Below, piece after piece: positions 18,737-30,532 of a stretch of DNA of 64,000 nucleotides (positions are counted from its first letter, which is position 1; each line of letters begins with the position of its first letter). This DNA comes from Brucellaceae bacterium (GTDB lineage: Bacteria; Pseudomonadota; Alphaproteobacteria; Rhizobiales; Rhizobiaceae): positions 27,986-91,985 of the forward strand of contig JACKJV010000013.1 of the NCBI GenBank assembly GCA_020637775.1, in the 5' to 3' direction. Under the pieces are notes generated by a model. The model did no database searches, was not told the origin of the DNA, and saw only the letters and a list, made by a program, of their open reading frames with translations. Position numbers and translations under genes: made by a program.

Positions 18737-19441
18737 GTGACCCAACCCGCCATCGCGCTTTCCGGTGTTTCGCTGACGCTGGGAAGCGGAGCCTCCCGCG
18801 TCCATGTCCTCAAGAGCATCGACCTCACCATTGCAGCCGGTGAAACCGTCGGTATCGTCGGCCCGTCGGGTTCGGGCAAATCGACATTGCTGATGGTCAT
18901 CGGCGGGCTGGAGCGTATCGATGCGGGAAGCGTGCGCATCGCCGGGACCACGATCCACGACAAGAACGAGGATGCCGTGGCCGAGTTTCGCGGCCGCAAT
19001 ATCGGCATCGTCTTCCAGTCGTTTCACCTTATTCCCAACATGACGGCGCTGGAAAATGTCGCGGTGCCATTGGAACTGGCCGGCCGGCGCGACGCCTTCG
19101 AGGTGGCACGCAAGGAACTGGCCGCCGTCGGTCTTGGCGAGCGGCTGACCCATTATCCGGGGGAATTGTCGGGCGGCGAGCAGCAGCGCGTGGCCATTGC
19201 GCGGGCGCTGGCGCCGGAACCGGCCATCGTGATCGCCGACGAACCGACGGGAAATCTCGACGAGCGGACCGGCGGGGCGGTGGCCGATCTGCTGTTCGAA
19301 ACCGCGCGCTCGCGCGGCATGACGCTGGCGCTTGTGACGCACGATCCGTCGCTGGCGGCGCGCTGCACGCGGCAGGTGGCCATGCATTCGGGCCGGATCG
19401 AGACCATGACCGGCGCAGCGCCGGCGCAGCAGAGCGCGTGA
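18737..19441 (+). CDS. ABC transporter ATP-binding protein, YbbA/LolD-like
   Basis: A 234-residue ATPase of the MacB/LolD-type subfamily. It has Walker A GPSGSGKST, the signature LSGGEQQRVAIARAL and Walker B IVIADEPTGNLDE. Start is a GTG at 18737. The permease gene follows 10 bases later; together with divergent tesA this is the conserved ybbA-ybbP set. Such pairs act in mechanotransmission or lipid/envelope handling; the substrate here is unknown. Confidence 0.93.
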   Translation: MTQPAIALSGVSLTLGSGASRVHVLKSIDLTIAAGETVGIVGPSGSGKSTLLMVIGGLERIDAGSVRIAGTTIHDKNEDAVAEFRGRNIGIVFQSFHLIPNMTALENVAVPLELAGRRDAFEVARKELAAVGLGERLTHYPGELSGGEQQRVAIARALAPEPAIVIADEPTGNLDERTGGAVADLLFETARSRGMTLALVTHDPSLAARCTRQVAMHSGRIETMTGAAPAQQSA

Positions 19442-19451
19442 GGCACCGGGC

Positions 19452-21998
19452 ATGACCATGATGCGCACGCTTTCGCTGGCCTGGCGGTTTTCCCTTCGGG
19501 AGATGCGTGGCGGCCTGTCGGGCTTTGCCATCTTTCTGGCCTGTATTGCGCTCGGCGCCGGCGCTATCGGCGGTGTGAACTCCGTGGCCCAGTCCATCAC
19601 CGCCGGCGTGACGGCGGAAGGCCGCACGCTGCTCGGTGGCGACATGCGCTTCCGGCTGAACCAGCGCGAGGCCTCGGTGGAGGAACGTGCCTATCTGGAA
19701 AGCCTCGGCCGGGTTTCCCACAGTGCGGAAATGCGCTCCATGGTGCGCCTGCCCGACGGCAGCGACCAGACGCTTGCGGAGGTGAAGGCGGTGGACGGCG
19801 CCTATCCGCTGGCCGGGACGCTGGTCACCGAGCCGGCGCCGGGGGAGGCGGCGCTGTTCGGATACCATGACGGCGCCCATGGCGCGGCCGTCGCCGATTT
19901 GCTGATGGAGCGGCTCGGTCTGTCGCTGGGTGACCGGGTGGAACTTGGCAATGCCACGTTCGAATTGCGCGCGCGAATCGTCACGGAACCCGATCTCATT
20001 TCCGGCGGTTTCGGCTTCGCGCCACGCTTCATGGTCTCGATTGACGCCTTGCGCGCGTCCGGGCTGATCCAGCCGGGCAGCCTGGTGGAGCATGATTACA
20101 AGATCGACCTGGGCGCGGACGCCGCGCCGGCGCGAATCGATGCGATCCGCGGCGAAGCTGCGAGCCGGTTTCCCGAAGCGGGCTGGTCGATCCGTGACAG
20201 CGCCAATGCGGCACCTGCTCTGGCATCGAATATCGAGCGTTTCTCGCAATTCCTGACGCTTGTCGGGCTGACAGCGCTGGTGGTGGGCGGTGTCGGCGTG
20301 GGCAATGCGGTGCGCTCCTATCTCGACTCCAAGCGGGGCGTGATCGCCACGTTCAAGTGCCTCGGTGCGCCGGGCGCCTTCGTGTTCAGCGTCTATCTCG
20401 TCCAGATCCTGCTGATTGCCACGGTGGGCATTGCCATCGGGCTCGTGATCGCGGCGGCCATGCCGCTGGCCGCCGGCCATGCGCTGGGGGCGATCATCCC
20501 TGTTCCGGTGACGGGCGGTTTCTATCCCGGCGCACTGGGAATGGCAGCCTTGTTCGGATTCCTGGTGACGATCGCGTTCGCTCTCGTTCCGCTGGGCCGT
20601 GCGCGTGACGTACCGGCGACCGCACTGTTTCGCGAATTGGGGCTGGATGGCGCCGGATGGCCGCGCCCGGCCTATCTGGCGGCCGCTGCCATTGCGCTGG
20701 CGCTTCTGGCGGGCCTTGCGATCTGGTCTTCCGACAGCCGGGTGCTGGCCGCCGGCTTCCTGGCTTCCGTGGCCGCGGCCTTCATCGTGCTGCGTGTGGT
20801 GGCCGTGGGCGTTCAGGCGCTGGCGCGCCGCGCGCCGGTCGTCCGGTCAACGCCGCTGAGGCTGGCCATCGGCAATATCCATCGTCCGGGCGCGCTGACA
20901 CCCTCTGTCGTGCTTTCGCTGGGCCTGGGCCTGACATTGCTGGTGGCACTGGCGCTGATCGACGGCAACCTGCGCAACCAGATCACCGGTTCCCTGCCGG
21001 AGCGGGCGCCGAACTTCTTCTTCGTGGACATCCAGAGCAACGATGTCGACCGGTTTGCCGACCTGATCGAACGCGAATCGGAGGGCAAGCTTGTCCGGGT
21101 TCCGATGCTGCGCGGCTATATCGTGGCACTGAACGGCACGGATGTGCGGGAAATCGACGTGCCGCCGGAGGGCGAATGGGTGTTGCGCGGAGACCGCGGG
21201 CTGACCTATTCGCAGCGGGTACCGGAAAACTCGCGGCTGGTGGAGGGCGAGTGGTGGCCGGAGGACTATTCCGGCGAACCGCTGGTTTCCTTCTCGGCGG
21301 AAGAAGCAGGCGAGATCGGCCTGAAAACCGGCGACACGGTGACCGTCAATGTCCTGGGCCGCAACGTGACCGCGCGAATCGCCAACCTGCGCGAAGTGGC
21401 CTGGGAATCGCTCGGAATCAATTTCGTCATGGTCTTTTCGCCCAACACGCTGGCCGGCGCGCCACATGCCTGGCTGGCGACGCTCACCGACGCGGATGCC
21501 AGCGCGGCCGATGAGGCGCAGCTTCTCAACGCCGTCACCCGCGCTTTCCCGGCCGTTACCACGGTGCGGGTGAAGGATGCGCTCGACGTGGTCGACCGTG
21601 TGGTGAGCCAGCTTGCCCTTGCCATACGCGCAGCGGCCTCCGTGGCGCTGATAGCCTCGGTACTCGTGCTTTCAGGCGCGCTGGCCGCGTCCAACCGGGC
21701 CCGCGTGCATGATGCGGTCGTGCTGAAAATGCTGGGCGCGACGCGGCGGGACCTGATCGGCGCGTTCAGCCTTGAATACGCCATGATCGGTCTTGCAACC
21801 GCCGCATTTGCGCTTGCGGCGGGCGGACTGGCTGCCTGGGCCGTGGTCTCGCGGATCATGAACCTGCAATCGGCCTTCCTGCCTGACGTCGCCGTGACGA
21901 CCCTGGCGGTGGCCCTGGTGCTGACGGTGGGGTTCGGGCTCATCGGCACCTGGCGGGTGCTGGGTCACAAGGCCGCACCGGTGCTCAGGACGCTGTAG
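19452..21998 (+). CDS. ABC transporter permease, YbbP-like (FtsX domains)
   Basis: An 848-residue inner-membrane protein. An N-terminal hydrophobic segment is followed by a periplasmic domain (about residues 50-260), then a block of about seven membrane segments (260-490), a second periplasmic domain, and three final membrane segments (about 720-840). This fits the two-FtsX-domain YbbP architecture of roughly 800 residues. ATG at 19452 with further in-frame ATGs two and three codons on. It pairs with the preceding ATPase. Confidence 0.92.
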   Translation: MTMMRTLSLAWRFSLREMRGGLSGFAIFLACIALGAGAIGGVNSVAQSITAGVTAEGRTLLGGDMRFRLNQREASVEERAYLESLGRVSHSAEMRSMVRLPDGSDQTLAEVKAVDGAYPLAGTLVTEPAPGEAALFGYHDGAHGAAVADLLMERLGLSLGDRVELGNATFELRARIVTEPDLISGGFGFAPRFMVSIDALRASGLIQPGSLVEHDYKIDLGADAAPARIDAIRGEAASRFPEAGWSIRDSANAAPALASNIERFSQFLTLVGLTALVVGGVGVGNAVRSYLDSKRGVIATFKCLGAPGAFVFSVYLVQILLIATVGIAIGLVIAAAMPLAAGHALGAIIPVPVTGGFYPGALGMAALFGFLVTIAFALVPLGRARDVPATALFRELGLDGAGWPRPAYLAAAAIALALLAGLAIWSSDSRVLAAGFLASVAAAFIVLRVVAVGVQALARRAPVVRSTPLRLAIGNIHRPGALTPSVVLSLGLGLTLLVALALIDGNLRNQITGSLPERAPNFFFVDIQSNDVDRFADLIERESEGKLVRVPMLRGYIVALNGTDVREIDVPPEGEWVLRGDRGLTYSQRVPENSRLVEGEWWPEDYSGEPLVSFSAEEAGEIGLKTGDTVTVNVLGRNVTARIANLREVAWESLGINFVMVFSPNTLAGAPHAWLATLTDADASAADEAQLLNAVTRAFPAVTTVRVKDALDVVDRVVSQLALAIRAAASVALIASVLVLSGALAASNRARVHDAVVLKMLGATRRDLIGAFSLEYAMIGLATAAFALAAGGLAAWAVVSRIMNLQSAFLPDVAVTTLAVALVLTVGFGLIGTWRVLGHKAAPVLRTL

Positions 21999-22113
21999 GC
22001 AAACGGAAAATCAGGGTTAACGCCCGGTTTGCAACCGAAGGGAAGAAATTCACGCATGTTTGTTCCCCCGAGCCTGCGGACGGGACTTGTACAGGCGTGT
22101 GCGACAACTCATA

Positions 22114-22122
22114 TTATCCACA
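22114..22122 (+). promoter_or_regulatory. perfect DnaA box sequence
   Basis: TTATCCACA matches the bacterial DnaA-box consensus exactly, in the leader of the yccA-like gene. It overlaps an A/T-rich promoter-like stretch (TTGTAC at 22087, CATATT at 22110). A single 9-mer can occur by chance. Confidence 0.3.
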
Positions 22123-22212
22123 GGCATGCTGGAGTTCCGCCAGCGGCGCCTGGGAGCATGGCTGGTTAAGTCAGTCCCGACACCCGACGGAACAGTAGCA
22201 AAGAGGATATCC

Positions 22213-22953
22213 ATGGCTGATCTTCGCAATTACCAGATGCGATCCGGCGTGCAGACCCATGCCGACGCCTCCATCGACGAGGGGCTCCGCTCCTACATGC
22301 TCAAGGTCTACAACCTCATGGCGCTTGGCCTGGCGATTACCGGCCTGGCTGCATGGGGCGGTTTCAATTTCGCGGTCCAGGACGGACAACTGACCCAGTT
22401 CGGCCAGCTGCTTTTCGTCAGCCCGCTGAAGTGGGTGGTCATGCTCGCCCCGCTCGGGCTGGTGTTCTTCCTGTCCTTCCGCATCAACAAGATGAGCGTT
22501 GCCGCCGCGCAAACGACCTTCTGGGTCTATGCCGCGCTGGTCGGCCTGTCGCTGTCGACGATCTTCCTCGTCTACACGCAGACGTCGATCGTGCGTACCT
22601 TCTTCATCACGGCATCGGCCTTCGGCGCCCTCTCGCTTTATGGTTACACGACCAAGCGCGACCTTTCGGGCATGGGCTCGTTCCTGATCATGGGCCTGTT
22701 CGGCATCATCATCGCTTCGGTGGTCAACATCTTCCTTGGCTCGTCGGCGCTGCAGTTCGCCATTTCCGTGATCGGCGTTCTCGTGTTCGCCGGACTGACG
22801 GCCTATGACACGCAGCAGATCAAGGAAATGTATTACGAGGGCGACGGTGCTCTCGTGGCCGGCCGCAAGGCTATCATGGGCGCGTTGCGTCTCTATCTCG
22901 ACTTCATCAACCTGTTCATGTTCCTGCTGCAGTTCCTCGGCAATCGCGAGTGA
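22213..22953 (+). CDS. Bax inhibitor-1 / YccA family membrane protein
   Basis: A 246-residue protein with seven hydrophobic segments, the last ones including LYLDFINLFMFLLQFLGN, the usual BI-1 family C-terminus. Bacterial members modulate FtsH proteolysis (YccA) or leak calcium (BsYetJ). The ATG at 22213 (MADLRNYQMRSG) has AGAGGA upstream; a longer frame from 22060 has no support. A strong terminator follows. Confidence 0.92.
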   Translation: MADLRNYQMRSGVQTHADASIDEGLRSYMLKVYNLMALGLAITGLAAWGGFNFAVQDGQLTQFGQLLFVSPLKWVVMLAPLGLVFFLSFRINKMSVAAAQTTFWVYAALVGLSLSTIFLVYTQTSIVRTFFITASAFGALSLYGYTTKRDLSGMGSFLIMGLFGIIIASVVNIFLGSSALQFAISVIGVLVFAGLTAYDTQQIKEMYYEGDGALVAGRKAIMGALRLYLDFINLFMFLLQFLGNRE

Positions 22954-22975
22954 CCGCAGGCCTTGCGAATTGAAC

Positions 22976-23007
22976 AAGGGCGGCCCGCAAGCCGCCCTTT
23001 TCTTTTT
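22976..23007 (+). terminator. rho-independent terminator
   Basis: AAGGGCGGC and GCCGCCCTT form a perfect 9-bp stem over a 6-base loop, followed by a T-rich run. It ends the BI-1 gene. Confidence 0.85.
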
Positions 23008-23046
23008 GCCTGGCGGGTGGCACAGATCGTTCCCCAACGATAGCGG

Positions 23047-23583
23047 ATGTTTGCCATGCCTGTTGTGCGTCCCGCCATGCCCGCCGACGTGCCGGCTTTC
23101 CAGGCCATCTATGCCGATGCGGTCCGCCACGGAACGGCATCCTACGAAACCGAACCGCCCGACCTTGCCGAGATGGGACGCCGTTTCGAAGCGGTTGCCG
23201 GCGGCGGCTTCCCCTGGCTGACGGCGGAAGACGAAGCCGGCACCGTGCTCGGCTATGCCTATGCGGCGGCGTTCCGGCCGCGCCCGGCCTATCGCTTCAT
23301 GGTGGAGGATTCCATATACGTGGCGCCGGACGCGAAGGGGCGTGGCGTGGGGCGCGTATTGCTGGCCGGTCTGGTGGAGGCTTGTCGCGCGGCCGGTTTC
23401 CGCCAGGTTCTCGCGGTCATCGGCGATGCGGAAAACAATCGCGCGTCGATCGCGCTGCACGAATCCCAAGGCTTCGTCTCATGCGGCCGGATTTCCGGAT
23501 CCGGTTTCAAGCACGGACGCTGGCTCGACACGGCGCTGATGCAACGGGCGCTGAATGGCGGGCGTTCCACGCCGCCGGTCTGA
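23047..23583 (+). CDS. GNAT N-acetyltransferase, phosphinothricin acetyltransferase-like
   Basis: A 178-residue GNAT enzyme. The N-terminus (VRPAMPADVPAFQAIY) and the segment FMVEDSIYVAPDAKGRGVGR, with its acetyl-CoA loop GRGVGR, match the Pat/Bar/MnaT group, which acetylates phosphinothricin- or methionine-sulfone-like amino acids. GDAENNRASIALHESQGF is also typical. An ATG at 23056 is an alternative start. The physiological substrate is unknown. Confidence 0.88.
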   Translation: MFAMPVVRPAMPADVPAFQAIYADAVRHGTASYETEPPDLAEMGRRFEAVAGGGFPWLTAEDEAGTVLGYAYAAAFRPRPAYRFMVEDSIYVAPDAKGRGVGRVLLAGLVEACRAAGFRQVLAVIGDAENNRASIALHESQGFVSCGRISGSGFKHGRWLDTALMQRALNGGRSTPPV

Positions 23584-23595
23584 AGGCCGTGCGTG

Positions 23596-23979
23596 TCAGC
23601 CCTTGACCAGTTTGAGGGGCTTGTCGAAAACCGAGAGGACGCGCTCGAGGTCGTGACCGCGTTTCAAGGTCACGCCGGCTGCATTGAGAACGGACCAGGC
23701 ACCCTGGCGTGAGGCGCGTTTCGGTTCCTTGACGATCTGGAAAAGAGGGGCCTCACTGGAGCGCTTGTAGACGGAAAAGACGGCGCGGTCGGCCAGGTGG
23801 TCGATGGCATAATCGCGCCATTCGTTGGCCGCCACCATGAAACTGTAGATGTTGAGAATACGCCCGAGCTCGGTGCGATGAAAGGTGACCGTTTGCGGGT
23901 GGCGCTGCCGCCGGACCTCATGCAGCGCCACCAGATTGGATGCTTCGGAAGAACCTCCTGCCGCGCCCTGATTGTCCAT
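23596..23979 (-). CDS. DUF2794 protein
   Basis: A 127-residue cytoplasmic protein of the DUF2794 family found in alphaproteobacteria. Recognised from the block TVTFHRTELGRILNIYSFMV and the conserved WRDYAIDHLADRAVFSVYKR. Function unknown. The start at 23979 is set by AAAGGAG five bases upstream; the longer open frame is not supported. The 328-bp gap upstream (23980-24307) shows no gene, only a weak AAAGG/CCTTT hairpin at about 24117. Confidence 0.88.
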   Translation of the reverse strand: MDNQGAAGGSSEASNLVALHEVRRQRHPQTVTFHRTELGRILNIYSFMVAANEWRDYAIDHLADRAVFSVYKRSSEAPLFQIVKEPKRASRQGAWSVLNAAGVTLKRGHDLERVLSVFDKPLKLVKG

Positions 23980-24307
23980 GACCGCTCCTTTGTAACCGTT
24001 TCGTGACAGCCTGCCGCCTCGTCCGGACAATTGCAAGACTTGCCGTCCGGTGACGCGTGGGCGCAATTCATCACTTTGATTTATGAACTACTGATACAGA
24101 TCGTTCGAAATTCGTGAAAGGCCGGCCACCTTTTCGCCGCTTTCCGGACAAGCTGAGGCCGCAAACGGAACCGACGCTGTGCCCGTTGCCTGAGACGGTC
24201 CGGCCCGATAGCGGCTGTAACCCCCAAGCCCCCCGCCCACGGCCGTCATTTGGCCGGACCAACCTCGGCAACACCCCGTCCCGGACCGTTCATCACGCGG
24301 CAGATCC

Positions 24308-25078
24308 TCAATATCTGTTCTGGCGGATGCTGCCCGTCGTCCCGAAAGCGATGGACGCGGCGCCGATAATCGCACCGGGGCCCACCCCGCCGGCCATTTC
24401 CTGCAGCAATGCGGCGCATCCGCCACCAGCTTGGATGGACAGGGACGACATGGGCAGTTCGATATCCATGGCGTCGCCATGCCACATGCCCGCGGTCTGC
24501 CAGCCGGTCACAGCGTTCCAATAGGTGATGTCGCGGCCGCGATTTTCGCCCTTGCGTACCGAAACTGTCTGCGGCGGCGCATAGCAGACCAGAAGCACAT
24601 TCGCCTTGGCGGGCGCGCCGCGCGCAACGCGAATACGGATCGTGCCATCGGACCGGGATACCGATACCGGCACTTCGATGGACGCGGCGGTGCGCGCCAT
24701 GGCCGTTTCGGCTTCCTTGCGATGGGAGCCAACCACGTCATGGCGGCCATTGATGATCATCTGGGGCGTGTATTTCGACATGTTCCCCAGAGCCCGGCGA
24801 TAGGCCTCCTGGCGGGCGGTGTTACCCGGCGCGCCCAAGGTGTCCTTCCAGCCGAGATAGTCCCAGTAATCGACATGCCAGGCCAGCGCTATCACGCCGT
24901 CACGCTGCGCCAGTTCGCCCAGATAGGCATCGGCCGCGGGGCAGGAGGAGCAGCCCTGGCTGGTGAAGAGTTCCACGACCGCCTCGGGTTTTTCGCCGCC
25001 CGAAGCCGGTACGGCTGCAAGCAATGCAAACAGGGCTGAGAGCAGAATCCTTCTCACGGCGGCGCGTGCCTCCTTCAT
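24308..25078 (-). CDS. DUF1223 secreted thioredoxin-fold protein
   Basis: A 256-residue protein with a signal peptide (about residues 1-27) and the DUF1223 hallmark LFTSQGCSSCPAADAYLGEL, carrying a CSSC redox-like motif near residue 43. It continues with WHVDYWDYLGWKDTL and YTPQMIINGRHDVVG. The family has a thioredoxin-like fold; its role is unknown, perhaps periplasmic redox. The C-terminal 60 residues are less conserved-looking. Confidence 0.9.
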   Translation of the reverse strand: MKEARAAVRRILLSALFALLAAVPASGGEKPEAVVELFTSQGCSSCPAADAYLGELAQRDGVIALAWHVDYWDYLGWKDTLGAPGNTARQEAYRRALGNMSKYTPQMIINGRHDVVGSHRKEAETAMARTAASIEVPVSVSRSDGTIRIRVARGAPAKANVLLVCYAPPQTVSVRKGENRGRDITYWNAVTGWQTAGMWHGDAMDIELPMSSLSIQAGGGCAALLQEMAGGVGPGAIIGAASIAFGTTGSIRQNRY

Positions 25079-25187
25079 GTCCCATGCGGCCGGTCACCGG
25101 CGGCTCATCCTTGGTCATAGTTTCCCTGACATTCAATGAAAACTCACTTTCACGCGAGTTCCTTTTGAGCCTCCCCGCAGCAGGCAT

Positions 25188-25219
25188 GAAAAAACCGCCG
25201 GAACACAGGTTCCGGCGGT
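25188..25219 (-). terminator. rho-independent terminator after acnA
   Basis: On the minus strand ACCGCCGGAAC and GTTCCGGCGGT form a perfect 11-bp stem with a 4-base loop, followed by TTTTTT. It is 30 bases past the acnA stop. Confidence 0.9.
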
Positions 25220-25248
25220 CGTTTTCGAAGTCTGACCGGCCTTTCGGA

Positions 25249-27942
<2,694 letters not shown>

Positions 27943-28240
27943 GTGCGACCTCGTTCTCATTCATTCTGCCGAACGGGGCGGACGCCTCTTTAGCCGCGCA
28001 AAGGCGGGTCGGGAAGGTGCGGGTGCGGCCATTTCCGCTGTCCGGCCCCGCGAAAACCTGCTGGCATGCAAAAGGCTTCCGGGTACGGCGCAAAAAGGGT
28101 TGCCACGCCGGCCGCTGGCATGGTTGCCGGGCTTATAGGGAATTTTGTAAAAGGACGCCAGACCAACCAAAGGCATATTTCGGGCGCTGCAGCATCCACC
28201 ACCGGACAACCGCGCTGCCCCAGGGGAAAAAGGGACTTCC

Positions 28241-28858
28241 ATGCGCCTTGTTACGAGCGGACTTGCCGGCGAGCGCGGCGGCGAGATCATCTTCTCCGGT
28301 GTCGACATTTCGCTTGGCGCGGGAGAGGGAATTGTCGTCACCGGTCCGAACGGATCGGGCAAATCCACCATGCTGCGGGTGATCGCGGGCCTGCTCGAAC
28401 CGGCGGAGGGCGAGGTGCGGCTGGAGGCGGCGCCGGACGAATTCCCGACGCTGGAAGCCGCGCTTCACTACCTGGGACACCAGAACGCCATGAAGGCGGC
28501 GCTGTCAGTGCGCGAGAACCTGGACTTCTGGCAAAGCTTTCACGGCCACGCGCATCTGCCCGTCGAGGAAGCCCTGGAGATGGTGGGGCTGGAAACGATC
28601 GGCCACCTGCCTTTCGGCTATCTGTCCACCGGCCAGCGTCGCCGCATCGCCATTGCCAAGCTGCTCGTTTCCTATCGTCCGGTCTGGCTGCTTGACGAAC
28701 CGACGGCGGGCCTCGACAAGGCATCCGAACGGCAATTCGCCGCGCTGATGGAAGCGCACATGGATGATGGCGGCATGATCATCGCGGCAACGCATATCCC
28801 CCTGGGGCTGGAAAACGTCCGGACCCTCGACATGGCGGAGCACACGACCCGATGCTAG
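28241..28858 (+). CDS. ccmA: heme exporter ATP-binding protein CcmA
   Basis: A 205-residue ABC ATPase that powers release of holo-CcmE from CcmCD in cytochrome c maturation system I. Walker A GPNGSGKSTM, a modified signature LSTGQRRRIAIAKL (typical of CcmA) and Walker B VWLLDEPTAGLD are visible. It overlaps ccmB by 7 bases. AGGGGAAAAAGGG precedes the start. Confidence 0.95.
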   Translation: MRLVTSGLAGERGGEIIFSGVDISLGAGEGIVVTGPNGSGKSTMLRVIAGLLEPAEGEVRLEAAPDEFPTLEAALHYLGHQNAMKAALSVRENLDFWQSFHGHAHLPVEEALEMVGLETIGHLPFGYLSTGQRRRIAIAKLLVSYRPVWLLDEPTAGLDKASERQFAALMEAHMDDGGMIIAATHIPLGLENVRTLDMAEHTTRC

Positions 28859-29517
28859 CCCTTTTCATCCGCGACCTGCGGCTTGGCGTGCGCGCCGGAG
28901 GCGGCGCGCTGGTCGGCCTGCTGTTCTATCTGGCCGTCGTTGCCGTCATCCCCTTCGGAGTCGGTCCCGACCTCAACCTGCTGGCGCGGATCGGGCCGGC
29001 CATCCTTTGGATCGGCGCGCTTCTGGCCGCCCTGCTCGGCCTCGACCGGCTGTTCCAGGCCGACCGTGAGGATGGCGCGCTCGACCTCATCATCATCGCG
29101 CGCGACCGGCATATGCTGGCGCTGACGGTCTTCGTGAAATGCGTGGCGCACTGGACGGCGAGCGTGCTGCCGCTGGTCATCGCCGCGCCGCTGCTCGGCC
29201 TGTTCATGAACATGACGCCCGTGGGTATCGGCGCGGCCACGCTGACGCTGGCGGCGGGAACGCCGGCCATCACCTTCATCGGCGCCGTGGGCGCGGCAGT
29301 GGCCGTGGCGCTGCCGCGTGGCGGACTGCTCGTCTCGGTCCTGATCCTGCCCTTTGTCATACCGGTGCTGATCTTCGGCGTGTCGGCCGCCTATGGCGCG
29401 GTCAATGATCCGGACCCGTTCTGGCCCCCTTTCCTGATCCTGTCGGCGCTGACCCTGTTCTTCGCGGTGCTGGGCCCGGTCGCCGCAGGCGCGGCCCTGA
29501 AGGGCGGGACGGAATGA
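28852..29517 (+). CDS. ccmB: heme exporter protein CcmB
   Basis: A 221-residue inner-membrane permease subunit with six hydrophobic segments. Recognised by LDRLFQADREDGALDL in the N-terminal third, a CcmB hallmark, and by its place after ccmA. Forms CcmA2BC with CcmC. Confidence 0.95.
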   Translation: MLALFIRDLRLGVRAGGGALVGLLFYLAVVAVIPFGVGPDLNLLARIGPAILWIGALLAALLGLDRLFQADREDGALDLIIIARDRHMLALTVFVKCVAHWTASVLPLVIAAPLLGLFMNMTPVGIGAATLTLAAGTPAITFIGAVGAAVAVALPRGGLLVSVLILPFVIPVLIFGVSAAYGAVNDPDPFWPPFLILSALTLFFAVLGPVAAGAALKGGTE

Positions 29518-29588
29518 CGCGGAAATTTGAACGGCATGGTTGACCGCAATCAATTGCCGGCATGCATCAAAGCCTATATGTAAACGGC

Positions 29589-30356
29589 ATGAGCGAGACA
29601 CAGACACTCCCGGATGCCAAGGCCGGATGGTTTACAAGGCTTGCCAACCCGACCCGCTTCATCGGGCTGGCCGATGTGCTGATCCCGTGGCTGCTCGGCA
29701 TTGCCGGCGTGCTGCTGGCGGTGGGACTGTGGATGTCGTTCACGGCGCCGGAGGATTACCAGCAGGGCATTACCGTGCAGATCATGTATATCCATGTGCC
29801 TTTCGCATGGCTTTCCATGATGTGCTACACGGTCATGTCGCTCTCCTCGGTCGGTACCCTGGTCTGGCGGCATCCGCTGGCCGACGTGTCCGCCAAGGCC
29901 GCCGCGCCCATCGGCGCGGCCTTCACCTTTCTCGCCCTGTTCACCGGTTCGGTCTGGGGCAAGCCGATGTGGGGCACCTGGTGGGTCTGGGATGCACGGC
30001 TGACGTCGGTGTTCATCCTGTTCCTGATGTATCTGGGCGTCATCGCGCTGACCCGCGCCATGGACGATCCGGCCAAGGCGGCCCGCGCGGCCGCCATCGT
30101 CACGCTGGTCGGGTTCATCAACATTCCCATCATCAAGTTTTCCGTCGACTGGTGGAACACGCTGCACCAGCCCGCTGCTGTCTTCCGGATGGACGGACCG
30201 ACCATCGATCCCTCCATGCTGTGGCCGCTGATGGTGATGGCGCTTGCCTTCACCGTGCTGTTCTTCGGCCTGCACATGATGGCGATGCGGACCGAAATCT
30301 GGCGCCGCCGGGTCATCGCCATGCGCCGCATGGCCGCGCGCCGGGCCGACGCTTGA
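29589..30356 (+). CDS. ccmC: heme exporter protein CcmC
   Basis: A 255-residue inner-membrane heme handler with six membrane segments, which presents heme to CcmE. The tryptophan-rich WWD motif MWGTWWVWDARLTS is complete, and heme-ligand histidines are visible in IHVPFAW and in SVDWWNTLHQP. The start at 29589 (MSETQTLPD) fits the family; an in-frame ATG at 29562 gives a 9-residue extension and neither has a strong ribosome site. Confidence 0.95.
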   Translation: MSETQTLPDAKAGWFTRLANPTRFIGLADVLIPWLLGIAGVLLAVGLWMSFTAPEDYQQGITVQIMYIHVPFAWLSMMCYTVMSLSSVGTLVWRHPLADVSAKAAAPIGAAFTFLALFTGSVWGKPMWGTWWVWDARLTSVFILFLMYLGVIALTRAMDDPAKAARAAAIVTLVGFINIPIIKFSVDWWNTLHQPAAVFRMDGPTIDPSMLWPLMVMALAFTVLFFGLHMMAMRTEIWRRRVIAMRRMAARRADA

Positions 30357-30369
30357 GGAACCGACCGTC

Positions 30370-30525
30370 ATGAGCCACGCGGCCTATGTCCTTGCAGCCT
30401 ATGCCATGTCCGTCCTCGTGCTGGGCGGGCTCGGCCTGTGGATCATCGCCGACATGCGGGCACGCCGGCGTGAACTGTCGGAACTGGAAGCGCGTGGCGT
30501 TCGCCGCCGCTCCGACAAGGGTTGA
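30370..30525 (+). CDS. ccmD: heme exporter protein CcmD
   Basis: A 51-residue single-span membrane peptide, MSHAAYVLAAYAMSVLVLGG followed by a short helix and a basic, Glu/Arg-rich tail (RARRRELSELEARG). This is the standard CcmD layout, and it lies between ccmC and ccmG. CcmD helps release holo-CcmE from CcmC. Confidence 0.92.
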   Translation: MSHAAYVLAAYAMSVLVLGGLGLWIIADMRARRRELSELEARGVRRRSDKG

Positions 30526-30532
30526 GGCACCG

